Below are positions 27,449 to 35,906 of a stretch of 64,000 bases of DNA, in pieces. A model generated the notes under the pieces. It was not told the origin of the DNA and ran no database searches. It saw only the letters and a program-made list of their open reading frames with translations. Position 1 is the stretch's first letter. Each line of letters begins with the position of its first letter. The stretch comes from Gordonia sp. KTR9 (GTDB taxonomy: Bacteria; Actinomycetota; Actinomycetes; Mycobacteriales; Mycobacteriaceae): assembly GCF_000143885.2 (NCBI RefSeq), contig NC_018581.1, forward strand, positions 1,922,001 through 1,986,000. The letters are read 5' to 3'. A program made the position numbers and the translations under genes.

Positions 27449-27817
27449 GGATGGAGCCTAGATGGTCGTCGCCGAGTCCGGAAGGCGACACCGACGCCCG
27501 CCGCTCGGGTGTGACCCGGGCCGCACGGGAGCCGAGCCGCGCTTCGAGTGATGTACGGCACGCCGTCGGCGCCGGTGTGCGACCACGTTCACAACGTCAC
27601 CCGCGCACGACTAGTTTGGTAGGCGGCGCGAACGGGGTCGACCCTCTCGCCCGACCGAGGTTGCATCACCCCCGCGACCTCCACCGACCCGTCGGACATC
27701 AGCCGGTCCGACCCGAGAAATCCAGCAGCGAGCAGTTCGTTCAGCTACAACACGCAGCCGGGCGCAGCATCCCCACGAAGGACGCCGCGACGAACCGGCA
27801 TGGGAACAGGAGTGACA
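27449..27817. other. 369-bp divergent intergenic region, promoter and long lpdA leader
   Basis: No convincing gene lies here. The left end carries the GGCT promoter. On the plus strand TTCACA (27588-27593) and TAGTTT (27612-27617) are 18 bp apart and form the best promoter candidate for lpdA. This would give a 5' leader of roughly 195 nt, long for this genome. I see no known riboswitch motif in it. Confidence 0.5.
27455..27460 (-). promoter_or_regulatory. -10 box (TAGGCT) of the GGCT-like gene
   Basis: TAGGCT on the minus strand ends 6 nt before GTG 27448. Confidence 0.5.
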
Positions 27818-29221
27818 GTGACCAGGATCGTCATCATCGGCGGTGGACCTGCGGGTTACGAGGCGGCGCTCGCGGCGGCCGCCTACGGCGCCGACATCAC
27901 GGTGATCGATTCGGACGGGATCGGCGGTGCCTGTGTGTTGTGGGACTGCGTGCCGTCCAAGACCTTCATCGCGTCCACCGGCATCCGCACCGAGGTCCGG
28001 CGCGCTGTCGACCTGGGTATCAACATCAAGACCGACGACACGTCGGTCACGCTCCCACAGATTCACCAACGGGTCCGCGATCTGGCATTCGCCCAGTCCG
28101 CGGACATCCGCTCCCGGCTGATCAGCGAAGGCGTCAAACTCGTCGCCGGTAGCGCGATGCTCGACGAGCGGCAGGTGGGCGTGTCGACCCACAGCGTCGT
28201 CGCGACCCTCGCCGACGGAACCACCGAACGCTACGACGGCGACGTGGTGTTGCTGGCGACGGGCGCCTCGCCCCGCGTCCTGCCCGATGCCCGCCCCGAC
28301 GGCGAGCGCATCCTCACCTGGCGTCAGCTCTACGACCTAGAGCAACTCCCCGAACACCTCATCGTCATCGGTTCCGGCGTCACCGGCGCCGAGTTCGTCC
28401 ACGCCTATACCGAACTGGGCGTCAAGGTGACGCTGGTGTCGAGCCGCGACCGTGTGCTCCCGCACGAGGACGAGGACGCCGCGCTGGTGCTCGAGGACGC
28501 GCTGGCCGAGCGCGGCGTCGAACTCGTGAAACACGCCCGAGCCGACAAGGTCGAGCGCCACGGTGACTCGGTCACCGCGCATCTGGCCGACGGCTCGACA
28601 GTCACCGGCAGTCACGTGCTGATGACCGTCGGTTCGGTCCCGAACACCACGGACCTGGGCCTCGATCGCGCCGGCGTGACCGTCGGCAAGGGTGGATACA
28701 TCGAGGTCGACCGGGTGTCGCGTACGTCGGTCGCCGGTATCTATGCGGCCGGCGACTGCACCGGGCTGTTCCCGCTGGCATCGGTGGCGGCCATGCAGGG
28801 CCGCATCGCCATGTATCACGCACTCGGCGAGGGAGTGAGCCCGATCAAGCTGAAAACCGTTGCCTCCGCGATCTTCACCCGTCCGGAGATCGCGACGGTG
28901 GGGGTGTCGCAGAACGCGATCGACACCGGTGAGTACCCGGCCCGCACCGTGATGTTGCCCCTGGCCACCAACCCGCGCGCCAAGATGAGCGGTCTGCGCC
29001 GCGGCTTCGTGAAGATCTTCTGCCGGCCGGCCACGGGCGTGGTCATCGGCGGAGTCGTGGTGGCACCGAACGCCTCCGAGCTGATCCTGCCCATCGCCCT
29101 CGCGGTGCAGAACAAGCTCACCGTCGGCGACCTCGCCCAGACCTTCTCGGTGTACCCGTCGCTGACCGGGTCGATCACCGAGGCGGCGCGCCAGCTGGTC
29201 CGCCACGACGACCTGGACTGA
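27818..29221 (+). CDS. lpdA: LpdA-type NAD(P)H:quinone reductase / flavoprotein disulfide reductase homologue
   Basis: A 467-residue two-dinucleotide-fold flavoprotein (FAD site IVIIGGGPAGYEAAL; NAD site IVIGSGVTGAEFVHAY; second FAD segment GIYAAGDCTG). It is the orthologue by synteny and sequence of M. tuberculosis Rv3303c, a quinone reductase without disulfide-reductase activity. Here the redox region reads GGACVLWDCVPSK, so both cysteines of CxxxxC are present. The C-terminal His-Glu dyad is absent (SVYPSLTGSITE). GTG 27818 follows AGGAG by 5 nt; ATG 27800 lacks a ribosome site. Confidence 0.9.
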   Translation: MTRIVIIGGGPAGYEAALAAAAYGADITVIDSDGIGGACVLWDCVPSKTFIASTGIRTEVRRAVDLGINIKTDDTSVTLPQIHQRVRDLAFAQSADIRSRLISEGVKLVAGSAMLDERQVGVSTHSVVATLADGTTERYDGDVVLLATGASPRVLPDARPDGERILTWRQLYDLEQLPEHLIVIGSGVTGAEFVHAYTELGVKVTLVSSRDRVLPHEDEDAALVLEDALAERGVELVKHARADKVERHGDSVTAHLADGSTVTGSHVLMTVGSVPNTTDLGLDRAGVTVGKGGYIEVDRVSRTSVAGIYAAGDCTGLFPLASVAAMQGRIAMYHALGEGVSPIKLKTVASAIFTRPEIATVGVSQNAIDTGEYPARTVMLPLATNPRAKMSGLRRGFVKIFCRPATGVVIGGVVVAPNASELILPIALAVQNKLTVGDLAQTFSVYPSLTGSITEAARQLVRHDDLD

Positions 29222-29330
29222 GGCAGTGCCCGCCGCTGTGCACAGGCGGTGCCGGTGTTCACCGCGGCAGGCGATGCCACGGTAGGGTCGGACGAATTCG
29301 TTCGTCCCGGCCAGCGACCAAGGGGGTGTC

Positions 29331-30755
29331 GTGACCTCGCCGGAGAAGTCCTACAACACCTACGGCAGCCGCAACGAGCGCATGTTCGGTGGCGACCGCA
29401 CACAGTGGGCGGGCATGAGCATCGACGAGATCCTCGGCGTCCTGAGCACCATGGAACCGGGACGCGCGCGCGGTGACGTCGAGACGATCCTGAAAGCGAT
29501 CGAGTCCGTCCGGCGGGCAGCCGAACGGATGCAGGCGATGTTCGGCGACGGCATGCTCGGGGTGGCCTCCGACGCAGCACTGGAAGCCGGCCGGTCGCTG
29601 TCCGCCGATCTGACGGCGACGTCGGACACCGCGAGCCGGATCGGTGACGCGCTGACGAGCGCGACGGGAATCCTCGGGTCGGCCCGCGGTCAGGAGGGGC
29701 GGCTGCGCGAGTTGCAGCAGCACATCCGGGACAATCCCGAGGACGCGCCTTCGGTGCGGCATGAGGCCGATCGCACCATGACGGGTGCCTACTCGTCACC
29801 GATGATCGGACTGCAGCACTCCCTCCCGCACGACCCGACCGGCGCCAACGGAGTCACCGCAGGCCTCCCGGGCGCGGCAACGGGTGGTGGCCCCGGAACC
29901 GGGGGCACCGGGTCCGACGCCGCGCGGGGTCAGGCGGGTAACACCGTCGATGCCGGCGACTTCGGCCGCCCCGCACCGTCCGGCGCGCCGGCACCGGTCG
30001 GCGCCGTCGGCCCGCCTCCGGGTGGCGGAGGTCCGGGTCCGTCGTCGACGCCATCGGGGTCGGGAGGTCCGCCCTCGGGTCCCTCGGGCCGCGGCAGCAC
30101 CGACGGGTCCGACGGCCTGCTGCGCGGAGGCCGGGCCACACCCGAGTCGACGACCCGGGGTGCGGCGACACCGGGATCGCACGCCGCGGGCGCCGACGGC
30201 ACCGCGGAGTCCGGGTCCCGCGCCGGAGCGTCGGGGAGTGGTGCCGGAGCTGGAGCGGATGTCCCGGCCTCGACGGCCGTCCCCGCCTTCCTGTCGCCCG
30301 GGGCGATTGCTCCACCGCTGTCTGCCCTGCCGGCCACTCCGACGCCGGCGACCCCGACTGCCGGCACCCCGACACCGGCGTCTCCGGCCGGGCCGGTCGC
30401 CCAGCGCCCGGCGGGGATGCCGCCCGCCGGCGTACCAGGCGGTGGCAGGCGTCCCGGAGCCGACGACGACCGTCACCGGGCCGCGCCGTACCTCCACAAC
30501 CGGGAACACGGTGCGGAGATCGTCGGCGACATGCCGCTCGTCGGTCCGCCCGTCATCGGCGACTGGATTCGGCAGACGTTCCCGGCAGTCGCCGATCCTC
30601 CGGCGGCCGATTCCCGGGAGACCTCGTCCCCGCGGTCCGCCCCGCCCGGCGACACCGATCCTGCGCGCGACAACGGCACTGCAGCGCAAACGCTTTCGGG
30701 CGACGACTTAACGTCCGCGGAGGGGCCGGTCCCGTCGAAACCGGAGCCGGCGTGA
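29331..30755 (+). CDS. PPE/EspB-like putative type VII secreted protein, Pro/Gly-rich
   Basis: A 474-residue protein. Residues 1-135 are helical with a likely hairpin (DVETILKAIESVRRAAERM ... ASRIGDALTSATGIL), in the style of WXG100/PPE helical domains. Residues 160-400 are low-complexity Gly, Pro, Ser and Ala. A short conserved-looking tail follows (RAAPYLHNREHGAEIVGDMP, then VIGDWIRQTFP). There is no signal peptide or membrane segment, which fits ESX export, but no ESX machinery is in the window. GTG 29331 has AAGGGGG upstream. I do not recognise a precise family. Confidence 0.6.
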   Translation: MTSPEKSYNTYGSRNERMFGGDRTQWAGMSIDEILGVLSTMEPGRARGDVETILKAIESVRRAAERMQAMFGDGMLGVASDAALEAGRSLSADLTATSDTASRIGDALTSATGILGSARGQEGRLRELQQHIRDNPEDAPSVRHEADRTMTGAYSSPMIGLQHSLPHDPTGANGVTAGLPGAATGGGPGTGGTGSDAARGQAGNTVDAGDFGRPAPSGAPAPVGAVGPPPGGGGPGPSSTPSGSGGPPSGPSGRGSTDGSDGLLRGGRATPESTTRGAATPGSHAAGADGTAESGSRAGASGSGAGAGADVPASTAVPAFLSPGAIAPPLSALPATPTPATPTAGTPTPASPAGPVAQRPAGMPPAGVPGGGRRPGADDDRHRAAPYLHNREHGAEIVGDMPLVGPPVIGDWIRQTFPAVADPPAADSRETSSPRSAPPGDTDPARDNGTAAQTLSGDDLTSAEGPVPSKPEPA

Positions 30756-30789
30756 TCGTCGAGAATGCCCATTCGCGACGGGTGGGGTC

Positions 30790-31230
30790 GTGCTGAGGCG
30801 GGTCGACCGGTTGCCCGGCGGCGTCGCCCGGCTGGTCGATGCGGTGCCCGACGAGGACCTTACCGCGTGTCTGCACCTGATCGTCGCCACCGTTATGGAC
30901 GTGACGGCGGTGTCGACACCCGAGATCCGGGAGGTGATCGGTCACTGGCGCCGGCAGGGCGGTGCGACGACGGCCGGCGTCGCACGACTCCGGCTCGTCG
31001 CCGCCCAGCACGACTTCGACGCATTCGCGCACCAGCGTCGCGGCGACGTCGCCGCACAGCGCGACAGCTTCCGCCGTGCCCGTGCCGTCGACTGCGCCGT
31101 GGCCGCGATGTCGCCGTCGACCACCGGTGAGTCCCCACGCGACGCGCTCCGCGAATCGGCCTACGAGGCCGCCGCGGCACTCGGCGGAAGTGCCGGTGTC
31201 GTCGCCGTCCTCGCCGACCACGTGGTGTGA
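30790..31230 (+). CDS. Hypothetical protein, possibly partner of the preceding PPE/EspB-like gene
   Basis: A 146-residue, largely helical, Ala/Val/Arg-rich protein without signal peptide or recognised motif (it contains LTACLHLIVATVMDV and RESAYEAAAALGG). It starts with GTG 30790 after a GGTGGGG stretch, 34 bp downstream of the PPE/EspB-like gene on the same strand, so the two are probably co-transcribed. It may be a chaperone-like or regulatory partner, but this rests on position only. Confidence 0.5.
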   Translation: MLRRVDRLPGGVARLVDAVPDEDLTACLHLIVATVMDVTAVSTPEIREVIGHWRRQGGATTAGVARLRLVAAQHDFDAFAHQRRGDVAAQRDSFRRARAVDCAVAAMSPSTTGESPRDALRESAYEAAAALGGSAGVVAVLADHVV

Positions 31231-31232
31231 GG

Positions 31233-31249
31233 CGCGGCCGTCGGCCGCG
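31233..31249. terminator. Short GC hairpin between convergent hypothetical gene and glpK
   Basis: CGCGGCC-GTC-GGCCGCG forms a perfect 7-bp stem in the 31-bp gap between the two stop codons. Confidence 0.5.
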
Positions 31250-31261
31250 GTTCGCGCCGGT

Positions 31262-32770
31262 TCAGGTCAGGCCGAAGCTGTGCTCGACCGCCCGGTTCCA
31301 CCCCGCGTAGAGGCGGTCGCGTTCGGCTGCCTCCATCCCCGGCTCCCACCGCTTGTCCTCGGCCCAGTTGGCGCGGATCTCGTCCTCGCTCTCCCAGAAG
31401 CCCACCGCCAGGCCGGCCGCGTAGGCCGCCCCGAGCGCGGTCGTCTCGTTGACGACCGGGCGCACGACCGGGACATCCAGGATGTCGGCCTGGAACTGCA
31501 TGAGCAGTTCGTTGACGACCATCCCGCCGTCGACCTTCAGTGTCGACAGTTCCACCCCGGAGTCGGCCTGCATCGCCTCGATGACCTCCCGGGTCTGAAA
31601 AGCGCTGGCCTCCAACGCTGCCCGCGCGATGTGACCTTTGTCGACGAAGCGGGTGAGACCCACGATGACGCCGCGGGCGTCGGGCCGCCAGCGCGGTGCG
31701 AAGAGTCCGGAGAACGCCGGCACGAAGTAGGCACCACCGTTGTCGTCGACCCCGGCGGCCAGTCCCTCGACGTCGGACGCCTGCGAGATCAGGCCGAGAT
31801 TGTCGCGCAGCCACTGGATGAGCGAACCGGTCACCGCGATCGAACCCTCGAGTGCGTATCGCGCGGGCTGATCGCCGATCCGGTAGCAGACGGTGGTGAG
31901 CAGCCCGTGCTCGCTGAAGACGGGCTCGGTGCCGGTGTTGAGGAGCAGGAAGTTCCCGGTGCCATAGGTGTTCTTCGCCTCGCCGGGTTCCAGGCAGGCC
32001 TGGCCGAATGTCGCGGCCTGCTGGTCTCCGAGGATGCCCGACAGCGGTACGCCGGGGAGGGGGCCGTTGCCGCGGAGAGCGCCGAAATCGCCTGAGGAGC
32101 TCCTGATCTCGGGCAGCATGGCCATCGGGATGCCCATCTCGGCGCAGATCTCGGGGTCCCACTGCTGGGTCCGCAGATCCATGAGCATCGTGCGTGAGGC
32201 ATTGGTGACGTCTGTGACGTGCCGGCCACCGTCCACGCCGCCGGTCATGTTCCATGCAATCCAGGAATCCATTGTGCCGAAACACAATTCCCCGTTCTCG
32301 GCGCGCTCGCGGAGGCCGTCGACGGAATCGAGGAGCCACCGGGCCTTCGGGCCGGCGAAGTAGGTCGACAGCGGCAGGCCGGTGCGATCGCGATAGCGGT
32401 CCATGCCGACGTCGCCGGCGAGTTCGGTGCACAGGTCGTCGGTCCGCGTGTCCTGCCAGACGATGGCGTTGTGCACCGGCTTGCCGGTGTCGCGCTCCCA
32501 GATCACGGTGGTCTCGCGCTGGTTGGTGAGGCCGCACGCGACGATGTCCTTGGCGGTCAGCTCGGCCGATGCGAGGGCAGCGGCCCCGACCCGGCGCGTG
32601 TTGCGCCAGATCTCGGCGGCATCGTGCTCCACCCAGCCCGCGCGCGGGAAGATCTGTTCGTGCTCGAGCTGTTCGACGCCGACGACGTGCCCTTTGTGGT
32701 CGAAGATCATCGCCCGGGTCGAGGTGGTGCCCTGGTCGATCGCCGCCACGTATTTGCCTGACCTACCCAC
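31262..32770 (-). CDS. glpK: Glycerol kinase
   Basis: A 502-residue FGGY kinase that phosphorylates glycerol. The phosphate-1 loop [20 protein letters not shown], the glycerol-binding [19 protein letters not shown] and the adenosine motif [12 protein letters not shown] are present. GTG 32770 begins the conserved sequence. It is divergent from glpD with only 55 bp between the starts, so a shared control region is likely. Product glycerol-3-phosphate is the GlpD substrate. Confidence 0.96.
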   Translation of the reverse strand: MGRSGKYVAAIDQGTTSTRAMIFDHKGHVVGVEQLEHEQIFPRAGWVEHDAAEIWRNTRRVGAAALASAELTAKDIVACGLTNQRETTVIWERDTGKPVHNAIVWQDTRTDDLCTELAGDVGMDRYRDRTGLPLSTYFAGPKARWLLDSVDGLRERAENGELCFGTMDSWIAWNMTGGVDGGRHVTDVTNASRTMLMDLRTQQWDPEICAEMGIPMAMLPEIRSSSGDFGALRGNGPLPGVPLSGILGDQQAATFGQACLEPGEAKNTYGTGNFLLLNTGTEPVFSEHGLLTTVCYRIGDQPARYALEGSIAVTGSLIQWLRDNLGLISQASDVEGLAAGVDDNGGAYFVPAFSGLFAPRWRPDARGVIVGLTRFVDKGHIARAALEASAFQTREVIEAMQADSGVELSTLKVDGGMVVNELLMQFQADILDVPVVRPVVNETTALGAAYAAGLAVGFWESEDEIRANWAEDKRWEPGMEAAERDRLYAGWNRAVEHSFGLT

Positions 32771-32811
32771 GCCGGACAGTGTCGCACGCTGTCGGACCCA
32801 CCGAGATCAAT

Positions 32812-32817
32812 TAGGCT
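32812..32817 (+). promoter_or_regulatory. -10 box (TAGGCT) of glpD
   Basis: TAGGCT ends 8 nt before ATG 32826 in the 55-bp glpK-glpD divergent region. Confidence 0.5.
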
Positions 32818-32825
32818 CGGCAACC

Positions 32826-34568
32826 ATGAACACCGAGTTCAACCCGGACCGGCCGGCCGACATGGGGCCCCTCTACCGCGCCGAGGCGTGGCGGAGGTTC
32901 GGGGAGGAGCAGTTCGACGTCGTGGTCATCGGCGGAGGCGTGGTGGGCGTCGGCGCCGCACTCGACGCGGCCACCCGCGGCCTGCGGGTGGCGCTCGTGG
33001 AGGCGCGTGACATCGCCTCGGGTACCTCGAGCAGGTCGTCGAAGATGTTCCACGGTGGGCTCCGTTATCTCGAACAGCTCGAATTCGGGCTCGTCCGTGA
33101 GGCTCTGCGCGAACGTGAGTTGTCGCTGCGGTTCCTCGCGCCGCACCTGGTGAAGCCGCTGCCGTTCCTGTATCCGCTCACGCAACGTGTCTGGGAGCGG
33201 CCGTACGTCGGAGCCGGCATCTTCCTCTACGACCGGATGGGCGGCGCCAAGTCCGTTCCCGGACAACGTCACGTCACCCGGTCGGGCGCATTGCGCGCGG
33301 CGCCGGCCCTCAAGCGCAGCTCGCTGATCGGCGGAATCCGTTACTACGACACGGTCGTCGACGATGCTCGGCACAGCCTCACGGTGGCCCGCACGGCGGC
33401 CAACTACGGTGCGGTCATCCGGACGTCGACCCAGGTGACCGGCTTCCTGCGCGAATCCGACCGGGTGCTCGGAGTCCGGGTGCGCGACACCGAGAACGGC
33501 GACGTCACGGAGATCCGCGCGCACTGCGTGATCAACGCCGCGGGGGTGTGGACCGACGAGGTACAGGCGCTGTCCAAGCAGCGCGGGCACTTCAAGGTCC
33601 GGGCGTCCAAGGGTGTGCACATCGTGGTGCCGCGCGACCGCATCGTCAGCGAGACGGCGATCATCCTGCGCACCGCCAACTCGGTGCTGTTCGTCATCCC
33701 CTGGGAGACGCACTGGATCATCGGTACCACCGACACCGACTGGAACCTCGACCTCGCGCATCCGGCCGCCACCCGCGCCGACATCGACTACATCCTCGAA
33801 CGCGTCAACGAGGTCCTGGTCACCAAGCTCACCCACGACGACATCGAAGGCGTGTATGCCGGCCTGCGGCCGTTGCTCGCCGGCGAGGACGACGAGACCT
33901 CGAAGCTGTCCCGCGAGCACGCGGTCGCGACCGTCGCGCCGGGACTCGTGTCGATCGCGGGCGGGAAGTACACCACCTACCGGGTGATGGCCGCCGATGC
34001 CGTCGATGCGTGCGACGACTTCATCCCCACCCGCGTCGCGCCGTCGATCACCGAACGCGTCCCGCTGCTCGGTGCGGACGGCTACTTCGCGCTCATCAAT
34101 CAGTGTGAGCACCTCGGGCACCGATTCGGGTTGCACCCGTACCGGATTCGGCGTCTTCTCAACCGCTACGGGTCGCTTATCGACGACGTGCTCTACTACG
34201 CCGACGGCGACAAGAGCCTGCTGCAGCCGCTCGCCGCGGCGCCGCAGTATCTGCGTGTGGAGGTGGTCTACGCGGCGGTCGACGAGGCGGCGCTACATCT
34301 GGAGGACGTTCTCGCCCGGCGGACCCGCATCGCGATCGAGTACTCCCATCGCGGGGTCGACTGCGCCGACGAGGTCGCCGACCTGCTCGCGCCGCTGCTC
34401 GGGTGGACCACCGAGCAGCGTGACTTCGAGGTGGCGACCTACATCGCGCGTGTCGAAGCCGAGGTGGCCTCGCAACAGCAACCCGACGACGACTCCGCCG
34501 ACGCCTTGCGCGCCGCGGCGCCCGAGGCCCGGGCCGAGATCCTGGAGCCGGTGCCCGTTCCGCGGTGA
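32826..34568 (+). CDS. glpD: Aerobic glycerol-3-phosphate dehydrogenase
   Basis: A 580-residue membrane-associated flavoprotein that oxidises glycerol-3-phosphate to DHAP and reduces quinone. It has the N-terminal FAD fold VVVIGGGVVGVGAALDAATR, then GTSSRSSKMFHGGLRYL, INAAGVW, and the C-terminal FAD contact SIAGGKYTTYRVMA. ATG 32826 is supported by TAGGCT 8 nt upstream. It corresponds to glpD2 (Rv3302c), which also neighbours lpdA in M. tuberculosis. Confidence 0.96.
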   Translation: MNTEFNPDRPADMGPLYRAEAWRRFGEEQFDVVVIGGGVVGVGAALDAATRGLRVALVEARDIASGTSSRSSKMFHGGLRYLEQLEFGLVREALRERELSLRFLAPHLVKPLPFLYPLTQRVWERPYVGAGIFLYDRMGGAKSVPGQRHVTRSGALRAAPALKRSSLIGGIRYYDTVVDDARHSLTVARTAANYGAVIRTSTQVTGFLRESDRVLGVRVRDTENGDVTEIRAHCVINAAGVWTDEVQALSKQRGHFKVRASKGVHIVVPRDRIVSETAIILRTANSVLFVIPWETHWIIGTTDTDWNLDLAHPAATRADIDYILERVNEVLVTKLTHDDIEGVYAGLRPLLAGEDDETSKLSREHAVATVAPGLVSIAGGKYTTYRVMAADAVDACDDFIPTRVAPSITERVPLLGADGYFALINQCEHLGHRFGLHPYRIRRLLNRYGSLIDDVLYYADGDKSLLQPLAAAPQYLRVEVVYAAVDEAALHLEDVLARRTRIAIEYSHRGVDCADEVADLLAPLLGWTTEQRDFEVATYIARVEAEVASQQQPDDDSADALRAAAPEARAEILEPVPVPR

Positions 34569-34652
34569 CGGTGGGGGCCGAGTCGGGACGTTGGCCTCTG
34601 TCCCGCCGCCCGTTCGTGGAGCACGATCGGGGTGGGGGAGAAGGAGACGGTC

Positions 34653-35075
34653 ATGGTCGACGAAGCGGTTCGGGTGCTCACCACCGACGAGGCCTGGGAT
34701 CTGTTGGGAGCCGCCGAGCTCGGCCGGATCGCGTTGAGTGTCGACGGTCAGCCCGACATCTTCCCGGTCAATTTCCATGCGACGCCGGACCGCGTCCTGC
34801 TGCGGACCGGTGAAGGCACGAAATTGTCGGAGCTGGCGGTGAATTCGCGGGTGGCGTTCGAGGCCGACGGGTACACCGACAGTGACGGGTGGAGCGTCGT
34901 CGCCAAGGGGACGGCGCGCATCCTGGTGTCCCTGCAGGAGATCGAGGCCGCCGACCAGCTGCCGTTGCGGCCGTGGATCGCGACGATGAAGTACAACTAC
35001 GTGGAGATCACGGTGGACTCGATCACCGCACGCCGCTTCGAGTTCGGGCCCGAGCCCGAGCGTTACCCGGTGTAG
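34653..35075 (+). CDS. Pyridoxamine-5'-phosphate-oxidase-like split-barrel flavin protein
   Basis: A 140-residue single-domain protein of the FMN/F420-binding split-barrel family. The conserved beginning LGRIALSVDGQPDIFPVNF is followed by LLRTGEGTKL and a strand ending VAKGTARIL. In actinobacteria such small proteins often use FMN, heme or F420; the cofactor cannot be told here. ATG 34653 has AAGGAG 6 nt upstream. It lies 84 bp after glpD on the same strand. Confidence 0.8.
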   Translation: MVDEAVRVLTTDEAWDLLGAAELGRIALSVDGQPDIFPVNFHATPDRVLLRTGEGTKLSELAVNSRVAFEADGYTDSDGWSVVAKGTARILVSLQEIEAADQLPLRPWIATMKYNYVEITVDSITARRFEFGPEPERYPV

Positions 35076-35106
35076 ACCGCGGACGTCGATCCGACGATCC
35101 CGGCCA

Positions 35107-35898
35107 TCAGATCTGACACCGGGGGCACCAGTAGATGGATCGTTCGCCGCCGGTGGATTCGAGTTCGCCGCGCTTCACCGGCGTGGCGCAGCGTCGGCAC
35201 AGCCGACCCTGGCGTCCGTACACCCACATCCGGGCGTTGGGCGAGGTGTTACCCGTGGTGGTGCGTGCCGATCGCATCCGGTTGGCCCACAACAGGCGTC
35301 GGCTCAGGTCCACGACCGGCCCGAGGTCGACCTCGCGCACCGGTCGGGTCGGCAGGACCCGGCGGAGGAAGCAGATCTCGCTGCGAAAGACGTTGCCGAT
35401 CCCGGCGATGAGGCGTTGGTCGAGCAACGCGGCACCGATGGTCTCATCCGGTTGCGAGGCTAGTCGCCGGATCGCCTCCTCGCGGTCGAAGTCGTCGGCG
35501 AGCAGGTCGGGACCGAGGTAGGCGAGCGCGGCGTCGGGGTCGGCGAGCAGTTCGAGCACACCCAGGTCGAAACCCACCGCCTCGTGGTCGGCGGTGCGCA
35601 GCACCGCGCGTGCCTGATAGGCCGGTCGCCGCCAGCGCTGCCCGCGAGGATGCACATGCCAGGCACCCTCCATCTTCAGGTGTGAGTGGATGCTCACGGT
35701 GTCACCGGTTCCGGGGCTGCTCTCGGCGATGTCGATGAGCAGGTGTTTGCCCACCGAGCGAACCGCCGACACCTCCCGGCCGGACAGATCGGCGGTCGCC
35801 AGTGACGGGATCCGGAAGTCCGTCGACTCGAGCACGCGGCCGGCGAGCCCGGCCCGCAGACGCGCCGCGGCGGCGAAGACGGTGTCGCCCTCAGGCAT
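35107..35898 (-). CDS. nei2: Endonuclease VIII / formamidopyrimidine-DNA glycosylase family (Nei2)
   Basis: A 263-residue bifunctional DNA glycosylase/AP lyase for oxidised bases. The mature N-terminus PEGDTVF supplies the catalytic Pro2 and Glu3, and VGKHLLIDI contains the conserved Lys. The helix-two-turn-helix segment is AGIGNVFRSE. A C-terminal zinc finger uses CRRCATP and CPRCQ. The start lies 8 bp after the lhr stop, and the pair is also adjacent in M. tuberculosis (Rv3296-Rv3297). Confidence 0.93.
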   Translation of the reverse strand: MPEGDTVFAAAARLRAGLAGRVLESTDFRIPSLATADLSGREVSAVRSVGKHLLIDIAESSPGTGDTVSIHSHLKMEGAWHVHPRGQRWRRPAYQARAVLRTADHEAVGFDLGVLELLADPDAALAYLGPDLLADDFDREEAIRRLASQPDETIGAALLDQRLIAGIGNVFRSEICFLRRVLPTRPVREVDLGPVVDLSRRLLWANRMRSARTTTGNTSPNARMWVYGRQGRLCRRCATPVKRGELESTGGERSIYWCPRCQI

Positions 35899-35906
35899 GG
35901 CCCCCC

